DNA of 64,000 nucleotides. Origin: Streptomyces sp. AM 4-1-1 (GTDB lineage Bacteria > Actinomycetota > Actinomycetes > Streptomycetales > Streptomycetaceae). Where the stretch lies: the NCBI RefSeq assembly GCF_029167625.1, contig NZ_CP119145.1, positions 1,550,001 through 1,614,000 of the forward strand. The letters are read 5' to 3'. Below, piece after piece: positions 24,841 to 33,114 of this stretch. The notes under the pieces were generated by a model. That model had not been told where the DNA came from. It did not search any database and saw only the letters and a list, made by a program, of their open reading frames with translations. Position 1 is the first letter of the stretch. Each line of letters begins with the position of its first letter. Position numbers and translations under genes: made by a program.

Positions 24841-26202
24841 TCACAGCACCGGCAGCAGGTTCTTCAGCTCGAAGGCCGTGACCTCGCTGCGGTACTCCTC
24901 CCATTCCTGCTTCTTGTTGCGGAGGAAGAAGTCGAAGACGTGCTCGCCCAGTGTCTCGGCGACCAGTTCGCTCTTCTCCATCAGGGAGATCGCCTCGCCC
25001 AGGTTCTGCGGGAGCGGTTCGATGCCCATCGCGCGGCGTTCCGCGTCGGAGAGGGCCCAGACGTCGTCGTCGGCGCCCGCCGGGAGTTCGTAGCCCTCCT
25101 CGATGCCCTTGAGGCCGGCCGCGAGCAGGACCGCGTAGGTCAGGTAGGGGTTGGCACCGGAATCGATGGAGCGGACCTCGACGCGGGCCGAGCCTGTCTT
25201 GCCCGGCTTGTACATCGGTACGCGGATCAGCGCCGAGCGGTTGTTGTGGCCCCAGCAGATGTACGAGGGTGCCTCGCCGCCCGCGCCCGCGCTGCGGGCC
25301 GAGCCGCCCCAGATGCGTTTGTACGAGTTGACCCACTGGTTGGTGACCGCGGCGATCTCCGCGGCGTGGGTGAGCAGGCCCGCGATGAACGAGCGGCCGA
25401 CCTTGGACAGTTGGTACTCGGCGCCCGACTCGTAGAACGCGTTGCGGTCGCCCTCGAAGAGGGAGAGGTGGGTGTGCATCCCCGAACCCGGGTACTCCGA
25501 GAACGGTTTGGGCATGAAGGTGGCCTGCACGCCCTGCTCCAGCGCGACCTGCTTCATGACCAGCCGGAAGGTCATGATGTTGTCGGCGGTCGAGAGCGCG
25601 TCGGCGTACCGCAGGTCGATCTCCTGTTGTCCCGGAGCGCCCTCGTGGTGGCTGAACTCGACCGAGATGCCCATGGATTCAAGCATGGTGATGGCCTGGC
25701 GGCGGAAGTCCATGCCGACGTTCTGCGGGGTGTGGTCGAAGTAGCCGGAGCTGTCGGCGGGGGTCGGCCGGGTGCCGTTGACCGGCTTGTCCTTCAGCAG
25801 GAAGAACTCGATCTCCGGATGGGTGTAGAAGGTGAAGCCGAGGTCGGAGGTGCGGGCGAGGATGCGCTTGAGCACGTACCGCGGATCGGCGAACGACGGG
25901 GAGCCGTCGGGCATCAGGATGTCGCAGAACATCCGGGCCGTGCCGGGGGCCTCCGCGCGCCAGGGCAGGATCTGGAACGTGCCGGGGTCCGGCTTCGCGA
26001 TCATGTCCGATTCGTAGACCCGGGCGAAGCCCTCGATGGCGGAGCCGTCGAAGCCGATTCCCTCGTCGAACGCCTGCTCCAGTTCGGCGGGGGCCACGGC
26101 CACGGACTTGAGGAATCCGAGGACATCGGTGAACCACAGCCGTACGAAACGGATGTCGCGCTCCTCAAGCGTCCGGAGGACGAATTCCTGCTGCTTGTCC
26201 AT
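24841..26202 (-). CDS. glnA2: Glutamine synthetase-like enzyme, GlnA2 type
   Basis: 453 residues with AAGGA 8 nt before the ATG. It is glutamine synthetase fold type I: beta-grasp N-terminus (VRLWFTDVLGFLKSVAVAPAELEQAFDEGIGFDGSAIEGF), metal and ATP sites in HPEIEFFLL, VEFSHHEGAPGQQEIDLRYADAL, FMPKPFSEYPGSGMHTHLSLF and KTGSARVEVRSIDSGANPYL. The glutamate flap region and several C-terminal motifs differ from canonical GlnA, and I do not see the adenylylation Tyr context used by GlnE. In Streptomyces this paralogue acts as a gamma-glutamylpolyamine synthetase in polyamine use. I transfer that role by subfamily, which needs a phylogeny to confirm. Confidence 0.9.
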   Translation of the reverse strand: MDKQQEFVLRTLEERDIRFVRLWFTDVLGFLKSVAVAPAELEQAFDEGIGFDGSAIEGFARVYESDMIAKPDPGTFQILPWRAEAPGTARMFCDILMPDGSPSFADPRYVLKRILARTSDLGFTFYTHPEIEFFLLKDKPVNGTRPTPADSSGYFDHTPQNVGMDFRRQAITMLESMGISVEFSHHEGAPGQQEIDLRYADALSTADNIMTFRLVMKQVALEQGVQATFMPKPFSEYPGSGMHTHLSLFEGDRNAFYESGAEYQLSKVGRSFIAGLLTHAAEIAAVTNQWVNSYKRIWGGSARSAGAGGEAPSYICWGHNNRSALIRVPMYKPGKTGSARVEVRSIDSGANPYLTYAVLLAAGLKGIEEGYELPAGADDDVWALSDAERRAMGIEPLPQNLGEAISLMEKSELVAETLGEHVFDFFLRNKKQEWEEYRSEVTAFELKNLLPVL

Positions 26203-26445
26203 AGCCACATCCTTGCAGTTCAGACGGCCTGTGCACCACCGCCCGGGGTAGGGGAGGGACTCCGGTGTCACGACCCGGGATGTCCCCCAGATTACGCACA
26301 CGACAGGCGATGGGGCACCCGGCCACCCACTACGATCGGCGCCCGTGGTGTGCACGGGTCGTAGCCGTCTCGTGGCTGCCTCGCGCACACTCGTCGCCCG
26401 ACCGTTCCGTCCCTTCCCAAGCCTTTCGCAGAAGGACCTGACGAC

Positions 26446-27132
26446 ATGAGCTTCGACCGCAGGACCCGCATCGAGCAGCTGCGCAACACCGAGCGCGCGC
26501 GGGAGCGCCGCAACCGTGTCCTCGCCATAAGCCTGAGCGCCGTCGTGGTCGCCGGGCTGGTCGGCTTCGGCTCCTACATGCTGCTGGAGAACTCCGAGGC
26601 GTCGGAGGCGAAGCAGACGGCCCAGGAGAGCGACGCCAAGCACCCCGACGGCGACCACGGTGACACCGACAGCACAGACAAGGCGCCCATCGAGGGCGAG
26701 AAGTCGTGGGACGCCAAGACGCTGACCCGCAATCACGTCACCACGGCGGTGACGTACCCGATGAAGCCTCCGGTCGGCGGTGACCACAACCCCGTATGGA
26801 TGAATTGCGACGGGAAGGTCTACAAGAAGGCCATCCCCGACGTGAACGCCGTGCACGCGCTGGAGCACGGTTCGGTCTGGGTGACGTACACGGACAAGGC
26901 GCCGGACGCCGATGTACGGAAGCTGGCGGAGCGGGTCGAGAAGACCCCGTACTCGCTCATGAGCCCGTACGAGGACCAGGCCGGGACGATCATGCTGAGC
27001 GCGTGGGGCAAGCAGGTCACGGTGGACGGCGCGGACGACCCGCGGGTGGCGAAGTTCTTCGCTCGCTACGTGCAGGGGCCGCAGACACCCGAGCCGGGTG
27101 CCTCGTGCACGGGCGGGCTGGAGGGCGAGTGA
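26446..27132 (+). CDS. DUF3105 membrane-anchored protein
   Basis: 228 residues. A basic cytoplasmic N-terminus (RRTRIEQLRNTERARERRNR) is followed by one membrane anchor (about 25-45), an acidic and His/Asp-rich linker (DAKHPDGDHGDTDSTD), and an extracellular DUF3105 domain at about 95-220 with PPVGGDHNPVWMNCDG, VHALEHGSVWVTY and LSAWGKQ, plus two cysteines (CDG, CTGG). The conserved HALEHG and GGDHNP histidines suggest metal binding. The stop overlaps the start of the DUF305 gene (GTGA), so the two are co-translated. Co-occurrence with DUF305 is common in actinomycetes. Confidence 0.9.
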   Translation: MSFDRRTRIEQLRNTERARERRNRVLAISLSAVVVAGLVGFGSYMLLENSEASEAKQTAQESDAKHPDGDHGDTDSTDKAPIEGEKSWDAKTLTRNHVTTAVTYPMKPPVGGDHNPVWMNCDGKVYKKAIPDVNAVHALEHGSVWVTYTDKAPDADVRKLAERVEKTPYSLMSPYEDQAGTIMLSAWGKQVTVDGADDPRVAKFFARYVQGPQTPEPGASCTGGLEGE

Positions 27133-27878
27133 GCCGGACATCGCGCACCCGGTGGGTGACGGGTTCCGCCGTCGCGCTGGCGCTGCTCTTCGCGGGGGCG
27201 GCGACGGTCGCCTCCGCGCGAGGTGACGGCCCGGACGGCGGGCACGCGCACGCCGCGTCCGCGCCGGTGGTGCGGGTGCCGTCGGACACGTCGGCCGACG
27301 CGGGATTCGCCCGTGACATGTCGGTCCACCACCAGCAGGCCGTGGAGATGTCGTTCATCGTGCGGGACCGTACGCGGGACGAGGACGTCCGGCGGCTGGC
27401 GTACGACATCGCCAACACCCAGGCCAACCAGCGCGGGATGCTGCTCGGCTGGCTGGACCTGTGGGAACTGCCGAAGGTCGCCACCGACGAGGAGCCGATG
27501 GCCTGGATGGCCGCTCCCGGGCACGGCGCGCACCACATGGACGGCACGGACGACATGGCGGGGATGGAGGGAATGGAGGGCATGAAGGGGGCCGGGGGCG
27601 GTTACCAGGCCCACGACGGCTCCCTGATGCCCGGGATGGCCACCAGGACCGAGCTGGCACGGCTCCGCGCCGCCGACGGCAAGGCCGCCGAGATCCTGTA
27701 CCTCCAGCTGATGACCGACCATCACAGGGGCGGCGTCGACATGGCCCTCGGCTGTGTACGGCTGTGCACGGTCACTGCCGAGAAGCGGCTGGCGCGGGGC
27801 ATGGTCGACGCACAGCGGTCGGAGCTGGACGCGATGGCCGCGATGCTGGCCGAACGGGGAGCGAAACCCCGGCCGTGA
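27129..27878 (+). CDS. Exported DUF305 protein with Met/His-rich insert
   Basis: 249 residues from a GTG overlapping the upstream stop. A signal peptide or anchor is at about 10-35. Two DUF305 (ferritin-like helical) motifs follow: DAGFARDMSVHHQQAVEMS with MLLGWLDLWELP, and LQLMTDHHRGGVDMALGCV. Between them is an unusually Met/His-rich insert (GHGAHHMDGTDDMAG, then MEGMEGMKG). HHQQA and DHHRGG are the invariant family histidines, thought to bind copper or another metal. Met/His-rich linkers are typical of periplasmic or surface copper binders. Copper buffering together with the multicopper oxidase at 29299 is my inference. Confidence 0.9.
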   Translation: MSRTSRTRWVTGSAVALALLFAGAATVASARGDGPDGGHAHAASAPVVRVPSDTSADAGFARDMSVHHQQAVEMSFIVRDRTRDEDVRRLAYDIANTQANQRGMLLGWLDLWELPKVATDEEPMAWMAAPGHGAHHMDGTDDMAGMEGMEGMKGAGGGYQAHDGSLMPGMATRTELARLRAADGKAAEILYLQLMTDHHRGGVDMALGCVRLCTVTAEKRLARGMVDAQRSELDAMAAMLAERGAKPRP

Positions 27879-28005
27879 GGCGGGTCCCCGCCGGACCGTA
27901 CGCACCCGAACGGGTGACAGCGGTCGCGTGCCCCGGGCGGGCCCATGACGATGGGTGCGCTCGGGGTCGTACGGCAGAGTCCACCGGTACGCAGGAGGAA
28001 TCCCC

Positions 28006-28431
28006 ATGACCACCGCCAAAGACATCATGAACCCGGGAACGCAGTGGATTCCGGCGCACGAGACGCTGGACCGCGCCGCGCAGCTGATGCGTGACCACAA
28101 CGTCGGCGCGCTCCCCATCTCCGCCAACGGTGAGCAGGACCGGATGGTCGGCATCCTCACGGACCGCGACATCGTGATCGGCTGTGTGGCGAAGGGGCAC
28201 GATCCGTCGAAGGTGACGGCGGGCGAACTCGCCCAGGGCACACCGCGCTGGATCGACTCGGCGGCGGAGGTGGGTGAGGTGCTGGAGGAGATGCAGAGCC
28301 ACCGCATCCGCCGGCTCCCGGTGGTCGAGAACAAGAGGCTGGTCGGCATGATCAGTGAGGCAGATCTAGCGCAGCATCTCTCCGAGGACCAGATCGCCGG
28401 ATGGGCCGAGATGGTGTACTCCAGCCGCTAG
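28006..28431 (+). CDS. Tandem CBS-domain protein
   Basis: 141 residues; an ideal AGGAGG ribosome site 7 nt upstream of the ATG. Two CBS repeats: residues 1-65 (AKDIMNPGTQWIPAHETLDRAAQLMRDHNVGALPI..., VGILTDRDIVIG) and 72-130 (ELAQGTPRWIDSAAEVGEVLEEMQSHRIRRLPVVENKRLVGMISEADL). CBS pairs bind adenosyl nucleotides and act as energy or redox sensors. No partner domain is fused. It resembles the stand-alone CBS proteins of Streptomyces stress regulons. It is separated from the DUF305 gene by 127 bp, so it is probably an independent transcript. Confidence 0.93.
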   Translation: MTTAKDIMNPGTQWIPAHETLDRAAQLMRDHNVGALPISANGEQDRMVGILTDRDIVIGCVAKGHDPSKVTAGELAQGTPRWIDSAAEVGEVLEEMQSHRIRRLPVVENKRLVGMISEADLAQHLSEDQIAGWAEMVYSSR

Positions 28432-28435
28432 GGGG

Positions 28436-28670
28436 CGGGGCGGGGTGGGGTGGGGTGGCCGTCGGTCGGGCGCCTCGCCCCGAGTGCGTCGGCCGCGGCC
28501 TCGCCCCGTGGCTGGGGCCCCGGTGTCGCGGGTGTCGGTGTCGCGGGGGCCGGTGTGGCGCGGGTGTCGCGGGTCCCGGTGTCGCGCGGGTGTCGCGGAG
28601 GTCGCGGGGGTGGGTGTCGGGGCGCCGGTGTCGTGCCGGGCGGTTCCGTGTGCGCATACCCGGCGGGGGT
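28436..28670. repeat. Degenerate GGTGTCGCGG-type repeats, intergenic
   Basis: At least seven copies of TGTCG (starts 28524, 28533, 28539, 28565, 28580, 28591, 28615 and 28629) sit within variants of GGTGTCGCGGG. Spacings vary (6-24 bp), so this is not a simple microsatellite or a phased operator array. It fills the gap between the CBS gene and the next gene and contains no supported ORF. Confidence 0.6.
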
Positions 28671-28682
28671 AGGGTGATCCGC

Positions 28683-29231
28683 ATGGCCGGGAGGAAGCGG
28701 GGCGCGACGTGCGGGCGGTTGCTGCTGTTCGCCGCGCTGCTCCTCGGCGTCTTCACCATGCACACCGTGGGGCACCCCGCCGGGCACGGTGACGCCGATT
28801 CGTCGGCGGCCGTCGTGACGGTGGAGCACGCCCCGCCCGGCCTGGTGTCGTCAGGCACGGCGCACGCGATGTCCGGAGCCGGCGCGGCGGACGACGCCAT
28901 GCCCGGAGCGGACATGGCGGCCCCGGTCTCCGGGGCCGGCGCGGCGGAGGTCCAGGGCGCGTCGGACGTTCTCTCCCCGTTCTCCCCGTCGGGTGCCGAG
29001 CAGGTCTCCGGTCACCTCCCGATGAGCGGGACGGACCCGATGGCGGTCTGTCTCGCCGTACTGAGCACCTGGGGCGCCGCCCTGCTGGTGATCCGCCTGG
29101 TCGCGGCCCGGCGCCGGTCCGGGGACCGTCCCTCGCCGCAGGGCGTCGGGGCGAAGCTCTGTCGGGCACTGTGGCCCGATTCCCCACCCCACAGGACTGA
29201 CCTCACCGAGTTGTCGGTGCTGCGCGTATAG
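28683..29231 (+). CDS. DUF6153-like small exported or membrane protein
   Basis: 182 residues. An N-terminal hydrophobic segment (RLLLFAALLLGVFTMHTVGH) ends in His-rich HTVGHPAGHG. A long Ala/Gly/Pro/Ser region follows, then a second hydrophobic stretch (CLAVLSTWGAALLVIRLVAA) before a basic C-terminus. This matches the Streptomyces DUF6153 architecture, which recurs near copper genes. The ATG at 28683 has a weak ribosome site; a GTG at 28674 is in frame with GGGGGTAGG upstream and is an equal alternative. It lies 68 bp before the multicopper oxidase, probably one transcript. Confidence 0.65.
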   Translation: MAGRKRGATCGRLLLFAALLLGVFTMHTVGHPAGHGDADSSAAVVTVEHAPPGLVSSGTAHAMSGAGAADDAMPGADMAAPVSGAGAAEVQGASDVLSPFSPSGAEQVSGHLPMSGTDPMAVCLAVLSTWGAALLVIRLVAARRRSGDRPSPQGVGAKLCRALWPDSPPHRTDLTELSVLRV

Positions 29232-29298
29232 GAGCGGGTGTCGCTCGTCGCCACGCGTTTCCCCAGCACACCACCAACACCACGAGGTGCACTCAGTC

Positions 29299-31053
29299 AT
29301 GCCTACTCAGCACACCCGACGTGCCCTGCTCGGCGCCGGGATCGCCGTCGCGGGCGGCGGCGTCCTGGCCGCCTGTTCCGGCGGCCCCAGCGGCTCGGGC
29401 GGTTCCGGCGGTTCCGGCGGTTCGGAGAGCGGCGCGCACTCCGGCGCGAACGGCTCGCACTCCGGCGGCACCCCTCCCACCGGTTTCGTCCGCCCCGACG
29501 GCGAGGAGGTCACGGCGGCGGAGGCCGCCCGGGGCTCCGGTCCGGTACGGCGGGTCTCGCTCACCGCCACCACCGCCCGTCTCGACCTGGGCGGCGGCCG
29601 TTCCGTCGCGACCTGGGCCTACGGGGACCGGCTGCCGGGCCAGGAGGTACGCGTCACGGCGGGCGACACCCTGGCCCTGACCCTCGCCAACCATCTGCCG
29701 CAGGCCACCTCCCTGCACTGGCACGGTCTGGCCCTGCGCAACGACATGGACGGCGTCCCGGGACTCACCCAGCGGGACATCGCGCCGGGCACGGACTTCA
29801 CGTACCGTTTCGCGGTGCCGGAACCGGGGACGTACTGGTTCCACCCGCACTCCGGTGTCCAGCAGGACCGCGGGCTGTACGCGCCACTGATCGTCGAGGA
29901 CCCGAAGGAACCGCTCTCGTACGACAGGGAGTGGGTCGTCGTCCTGGACGACTGGGTGGACGGGGTGGACGGCTCGACCCCCGACGCGGTCCTCGCCGAA
30001 CTCCGCCGGGGCATGGGAGGCCATTCTGGCGGGGACGGGGGCACGACCGATGACACGCCCGGGGACACGACCGGGGACACGACCGGCGGCATGGACCACG
30101 GCGGGCATGACATGTCAGGGATGTCCCTGCGCGCGGACGGCGCCGCCGGGAGCGGACCGGACGGCCCCTCCCGGATGATGATGGGCGCCACCAGTCCCCT
30201 GCTCGGTGGTGACGCGGGCGATGTCGCCCACCCGTACCACCTCGTCAACGGCCGTACTTCGCGGGCGCCTTCCACGTTCACCGCCAGGCCGGGCGACCGC
30301 GTCCGGCTGCGCATCGTCAACGCGGGCGGCGACACCGCGTACCGCGTCGCGCTCGGCGGACACCGGATGACCGTCACCCACACCGACGGCCGCCCGGTCC
30401 GGCACGCCACGACGGACGCGCTGCTGCTCGGCATGGGTGAGCGGTACGACGTGCTGGTCACCGCCGGGGACGGGGTGTTCCCGCTGACCGCGCTCGCCGA
30501 GGGCAAGAAGGCGTCGGCGCTGGCCCTGCTGCGCACCGGGAAGGGCGCGGCGCCCACCGCCTCCGTACGCCCGAGGGAACTGGACGGGAAGCTGCTGACG
30601 GCGGACGGCCTGTCCCCCGACGCGTCCGTGGCGCTCGCCGCCCGCACGCCCGACCGGACGATCCGGATCAGGCTCACCGGGGGCATGGCGTCGTACGACT
30701 GGGCCTTCGACAAGAAGCCGTACCGTTCGGACCAGCGCCGTCCGGTGGAGGCCGGGGAGCGGGTCAGGCTGGTCTTCGACAACGCCACGACGATGTGGCA
30801 TCCGCTGCATCTGCACGGCCACACGTTCGCCCTGGCGGGCACGGCGGCCGGGCCGGGTTCGGCGAGCGGCAGGGGGACCACGGGCGGGGCGGGGACGGCG
30901 GGCGGGGCCCGCAAGGACACCGCGATCGTCCTGCCGAACCGCTCGCTGACCGTGGACTTCGACGCGGACAACCCGGGGCTGTGGATGGTGCACTGCCACA
31001 ACGTCTACCACTCGGAGGCGGGCATGATGACGGTTCTCGGGTACCGCCGCTGA
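29299..31053 (+). CDS. Tat-exported multicopper oxidase
   Basis: 584 residues. A twin-arginine signal with lipobox (TRRALLGAGIAVAGGGVLAACSG) indicates a Tat-exported lipoprotein. Three cupredoxin domains follow a Gly/Ser spacer. The four copper motifs are present: HWHGLAL (about 140), WFHPHSG (about 180), HPLHLHGHTF (about 500) and HCHNVYHSEAGMM (about 564), giving type 1 and trinuclear copper sites. A Met/His-rich insert (GGMDHGGHDMSGMS, about 258-275) is typical of cuprous oxidases of the CueO/CopA type. It probably oxidises Cu(I) or phenols at the cell surface. It ends at a strong terminator. Confidence 0.93.
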   Translation: MPTQHTRRALLGAGIAVAGGGVLAACSGGPSGSGGSGGSGGSESGAHSGANGSHSGGTPPTGFVRPDGEEVTAAEAARGSGPVRRVSLTATTARLDLGGGRSVATWAYGDRLPGQEVRVTAGDTLALTLANHLPQATSLHWHGLALRNDMDGVPGLTQRDIAPGTDFTYRFAVPEPGTYWFHPHSGVQQDRGLYAPLIVEDPKEPLSYDREWVVVLDDWVDGVDGSTPDAVLAELRRGMGGHSGGDGGTTDDTPGDTTGDTTGGMDHGGHDMSGMSLRADGAAGSGPDGPSRMMMGATSPLLGGDAGDVAHPYHLVNGRTSRAPSTFTARPGDRVRLRIVNAGGDTAYRVALGGHRMTVTHTDGRPVRHATTDALLLGMGERYDVLVTAGDGVFPLTALAEGKKASALALLRTGKGAAPTASVRPRELDGKLLTADGLSPDASVALAARTPDRTIRIRLTGGMASYDWAFDKKPYRSDQRRPVEAGERVRLVFDNATTMWHPLHLHGHTFALAGTAAGPGSASGRGTTGGAGTAGGARKDTAIVLPNRSLTVDFDADNPGLWMVHCHNVYHSEAGMMTVLGYRR

Positions 31054-31057
31054 CGTG

Positions 31058-31099
31058 GTCCTGGTGGGCGGTGCCCGTTCGGGTGCGGCCCACCAGGAC
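31058..31099 (+). terminator. Hairpin terminator after the multicopper oxidase
   Basis: A perfect 12-bp stem (GTCCTGGTGGGC, 31058-31069, against 31088-31099) starts 4 nt after the stop codon. The 18-nt loop has a smaller CCCG/CGGG helix. Confidence 0.85.
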
Positions 31100-31118
31100 A
31101 TCGCGTCAGTAAGACGAT

Positions 31119-31131
31119 TACACTGGGTGGC
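31119..31131 (+). promoter_or_regulatory. -10 TACACT of a leaderless nadE promoter
   Basis: TACACT (31119-31124) ends 7 nt before the GTG of nadE and no Shine-Dalgarno is present, so transcription probably starts at or next to the GTG. AGGACA at 31095-31100 is a weak -35 at 18-bp spacing. Confidence 0.5.
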
Positions 31132-32892
31132 GTGCCTCAACTACGTCTCGCACTGAATCAGATCGACTCCACTGTCGGTGATCTCGCCGGGAACGCCGAG
31201 TCGATCGTCCACTGGACCCGGCACGCCGCCGAGCAGGGCGCCCATCTCGTGGCGTTCCCCGAGATGGTGCTGACCGGCTATCCCGTCGAGGACCTGGCCC
31301 TGCGGTCGTCCTTCGTCGAGGCGTCGCGGGAGGCGCTGCGCGCGCTGGCCGCCCGCCTCGACGACGAGGGCTTCGGCGAGCTGCCGGTCGTCGTCGGCTA
31401 CCTCGACCGCTCCGAGAAGGCACAGCCGCGTTACGGCCAGCCCGCGGGGGCCCCGCGCAACGCCGCGGCGGTGCTGCACCGGGGGCGGATCGCGCTGGCC
31501 TTCGCCAAACACCATCTGCCGAACTACGGCGTGTTCGACGAGTTCCGGTACTTCGTGCCGGGCGACTCGATGCCCGTGGTGCGGGTGCGTGGCGTCGATG
31601 TGGCGCTGGCGATCTGCGAGGACCTGTGGCAGGACGGCGGCCGGGTCCCGGCCACCCGGTCGGCGGGCGCCGGGCTGCTGCTGTCGATCAACGCGTCGCC
31701 GTACGAGACGGAGAAGGACGACACCCGTCTGGAACTGGTCCGCAGGCGGGCCCGGGAGGCCGGCTGCACCACCGCCTATCTGGCGATGATGGGCGGTCAG
31801 GACGAGCTGGTCTTCGACGGGGACTCGATCGTCGTCGACAAGCACGGTGAAGTGCTCGCCCGCGCCCCGCAGTTCTCCGAGGGCAGCGTGATCCTCGACC
31901 TGGAGCTGCCGGCAGCCGCGCCGGACGCGCCGTCCGGGGTCGTGGACGACGGCCTGAGGATCGACCACGTGGTGCTCTCGGAGGAGCCCCTGGCGGCGTA
32001 CGGGCCCGAGCTGGCGGGCGGGTACGCCGAACGGCTCGACGACGACGAGGAGCTGTACTCGGCGCTGGTCGTGGGGCTGCGCGCGTACGCCTCGAAGAAC
32101 GGTTTCCGCAGCGTGCTGATCGGGCTCTCGGGCGGCATCGACTCGGCGCTCGTCGCGGCGCTCGCCTGCGACGCGCTGGGCGCGGAGAACGTGTACGGCG
32201 TCTCGATGCCGTCGAAGTACTCCTCGGACCACTCCAGGGACGACGCGGCCGAGCTGGCCCGGCGCACCGGGCTGAACTACCGCACGGTGGCCATCGAGCC
32301 GATGTTCGACGCCTACATGGGGGCGCTGGGGCTGACCGGGCTCGCCGAGGAGAACCTCCAGTCGCGGCTGCGCGGCACGACGCTGATGGCCATCTCCAAC
32401 CAGGAGGGGCACATCGTGCTGGCGCCGGGCAACAAGTCGGAGCTGGCGGTCGGCTATTCGACGCTGTACGGGGACTCGGTCGGGGCGTACGGGCCGATCA
32501 AGGACGTGTACAAGACGTCGGTCTTCCGGCTGGCGAAGTGGCGCAACCGGGCCGCCGAGGAGCGCGGGCAGACGCCGCCGATCCCGGTGAACTCCATCTC
32601 CAAGCCGCCGAGCGCCGAGCTGCGGCCCGGTCAGATGGACACGGACTCGCTGCCCGACTACGACGTGCTGGACCGGATTCTGGCGCTGTACGTCGACCGC
32701 GACCAGGGCCGGGACGCGATCGTGGCGGCCGGGTTCGACGAGGAACTGGTGACGCGGACGCTGCGGATGGTCGACACGGCGGAGTACAAGCGGCGGCAGT
32801 ACCCGCCGGGCACCAAGATCTCCGCGAAGGGCTTCGGCAAGGACCGCCGGCTGCCCATCACCAACCGGTGGCGCGAGGCGCCCGCCGGCTGA
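31132..32892 (+). CDS. nadE: Glutamine-dependent NAD+ synthetase
   Basis: 586 residues; last step of NAD synthesis (deamido-NAD + Gln + ATP to NAD). The N-terminal nitrilase-like glutaminase domain (1-260) has the Glu-Lys-Cys triad in FPEMVLTGYP, KHHLPNYGVFDE and LAICEDLWQDGG. The C-terminal synthetase domain (about 300-586) has the pyrophosphatase loop IGLSGGIDSALV, then MPSKYSSDHSRDDA, GNKSELAVGYSTLYGDSVGAYGPIKDVYKT and NRWREAPAG at the end. The full-length two-domain form is expected for actinomycetes. It starts at a GTG without a ribosome site. Confidence 0.97.
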   Translation: MPQLRLALNQIDSTVGDLAGNAESIVHWTRHAAEQGAHLVAFPEMVLTGYPVEDLALRSSFVEASREALRALAARLDDEGFGELPVVVGYLDRSEKAQPRYGQPAGAPRNAAAVLHRGRIALAFAKHHLPNYGVFDEFRYFVPGDSMPVVRVRGVDVALAICEDLWQDGGRVPATRSAGAGLLLSINASPYETEKDDTRLELVRRRAREAGCTTAYLAMMGGQDELVFDGDSIVVDKHGEVLARAPQFSEGSVILDLELPAAAPDAPSGVVDDGLRIDHVVLSEEPLAAYGPELAGGYAERLDDDEELYSALVVGLRAYASKNGFRSVLIGLSGGIDSALVAALACDALGAENVYGVSMPSKYSSDHSRDDAAELARRTGLNYRTVAIEPMFDAYMGALGLTGLAEENLQSRLRGTTLMAISNQEGHIVLAPGNKSELAVGYSTLYGDSVGAYGPIKDVYKTSVFRLAKWRNRAAEERGQTPPIPVNSISKPPSAELRPGQMDTDSLPDYDVLDRILALYVDRDQGRDAIVAAGFDEELVTRTLRMVDTAEYKRRQYPPGTKISAKGFGKDRRLPITNRWREAPAG

Positions 32893-32943
32893 GGACGCGC
32901 GACGGCCCGACGGCCGGGCAGCCGGGCAGCGGCGGTGGGGACG

Positions 32944-32981
32944 GCCGGGGCGGTACGCGTGGACGCGTGTACCGCCCCGGC
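32944..32981 (+). terminator. Hairpin terminator downstream of nadE
   Basis: A 13-bp perfect stem (GCCGGGGCGGTAC, 32944-32956, with 32969-32981) and a 12-nt loop, 52 nt after the nadE stop. Confidence 0.75.
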
Positions 32982-32983
32982 TG

Positions 32984-33114
32984 TCGGTCGTGGGTCGTCG
33001 GCCGTATGCCGTCCGTCAGGGCCGCGGATCGTCGGCCGTCGGTCGGCCGTCGGTCGCGGTCGGCCTTCGGTCGCGGTCGGCCTTCGGTCGCGGTCGGTCG
33101 CCGGTCGCCGGTCA
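32984..33114. repeat. Tandem GTCGGTCG/CGGTCGGCCTT repeats
   Basis: Repeated GTCGGCC, GTCGGTCG and a 17-bp unit (CGGTCGCGGTCGGCCTT) occurring nearly three times in 33050-33100. The array abuts the stop codon of the minus-strand phosphoesterase gene (33112) and fills the gap after nadE. No gene is supported here. Confidence 0.7.

Noticed and set aside
28510..28640. Possible CRISPR-like array (repeated GGTGTCGCGG)
   Set aside because: Spacing is irregular (6-24 bp), repeats are short and degenerate, and no cas genes are present.
32984..33114. Possible phased SARP site in the GTCGG repeats
   Set aside because: The spacing is 17 bp or irregular rather than 11 bp, and the array is downstream of genes on both strands, so a promoter role is unlikely.
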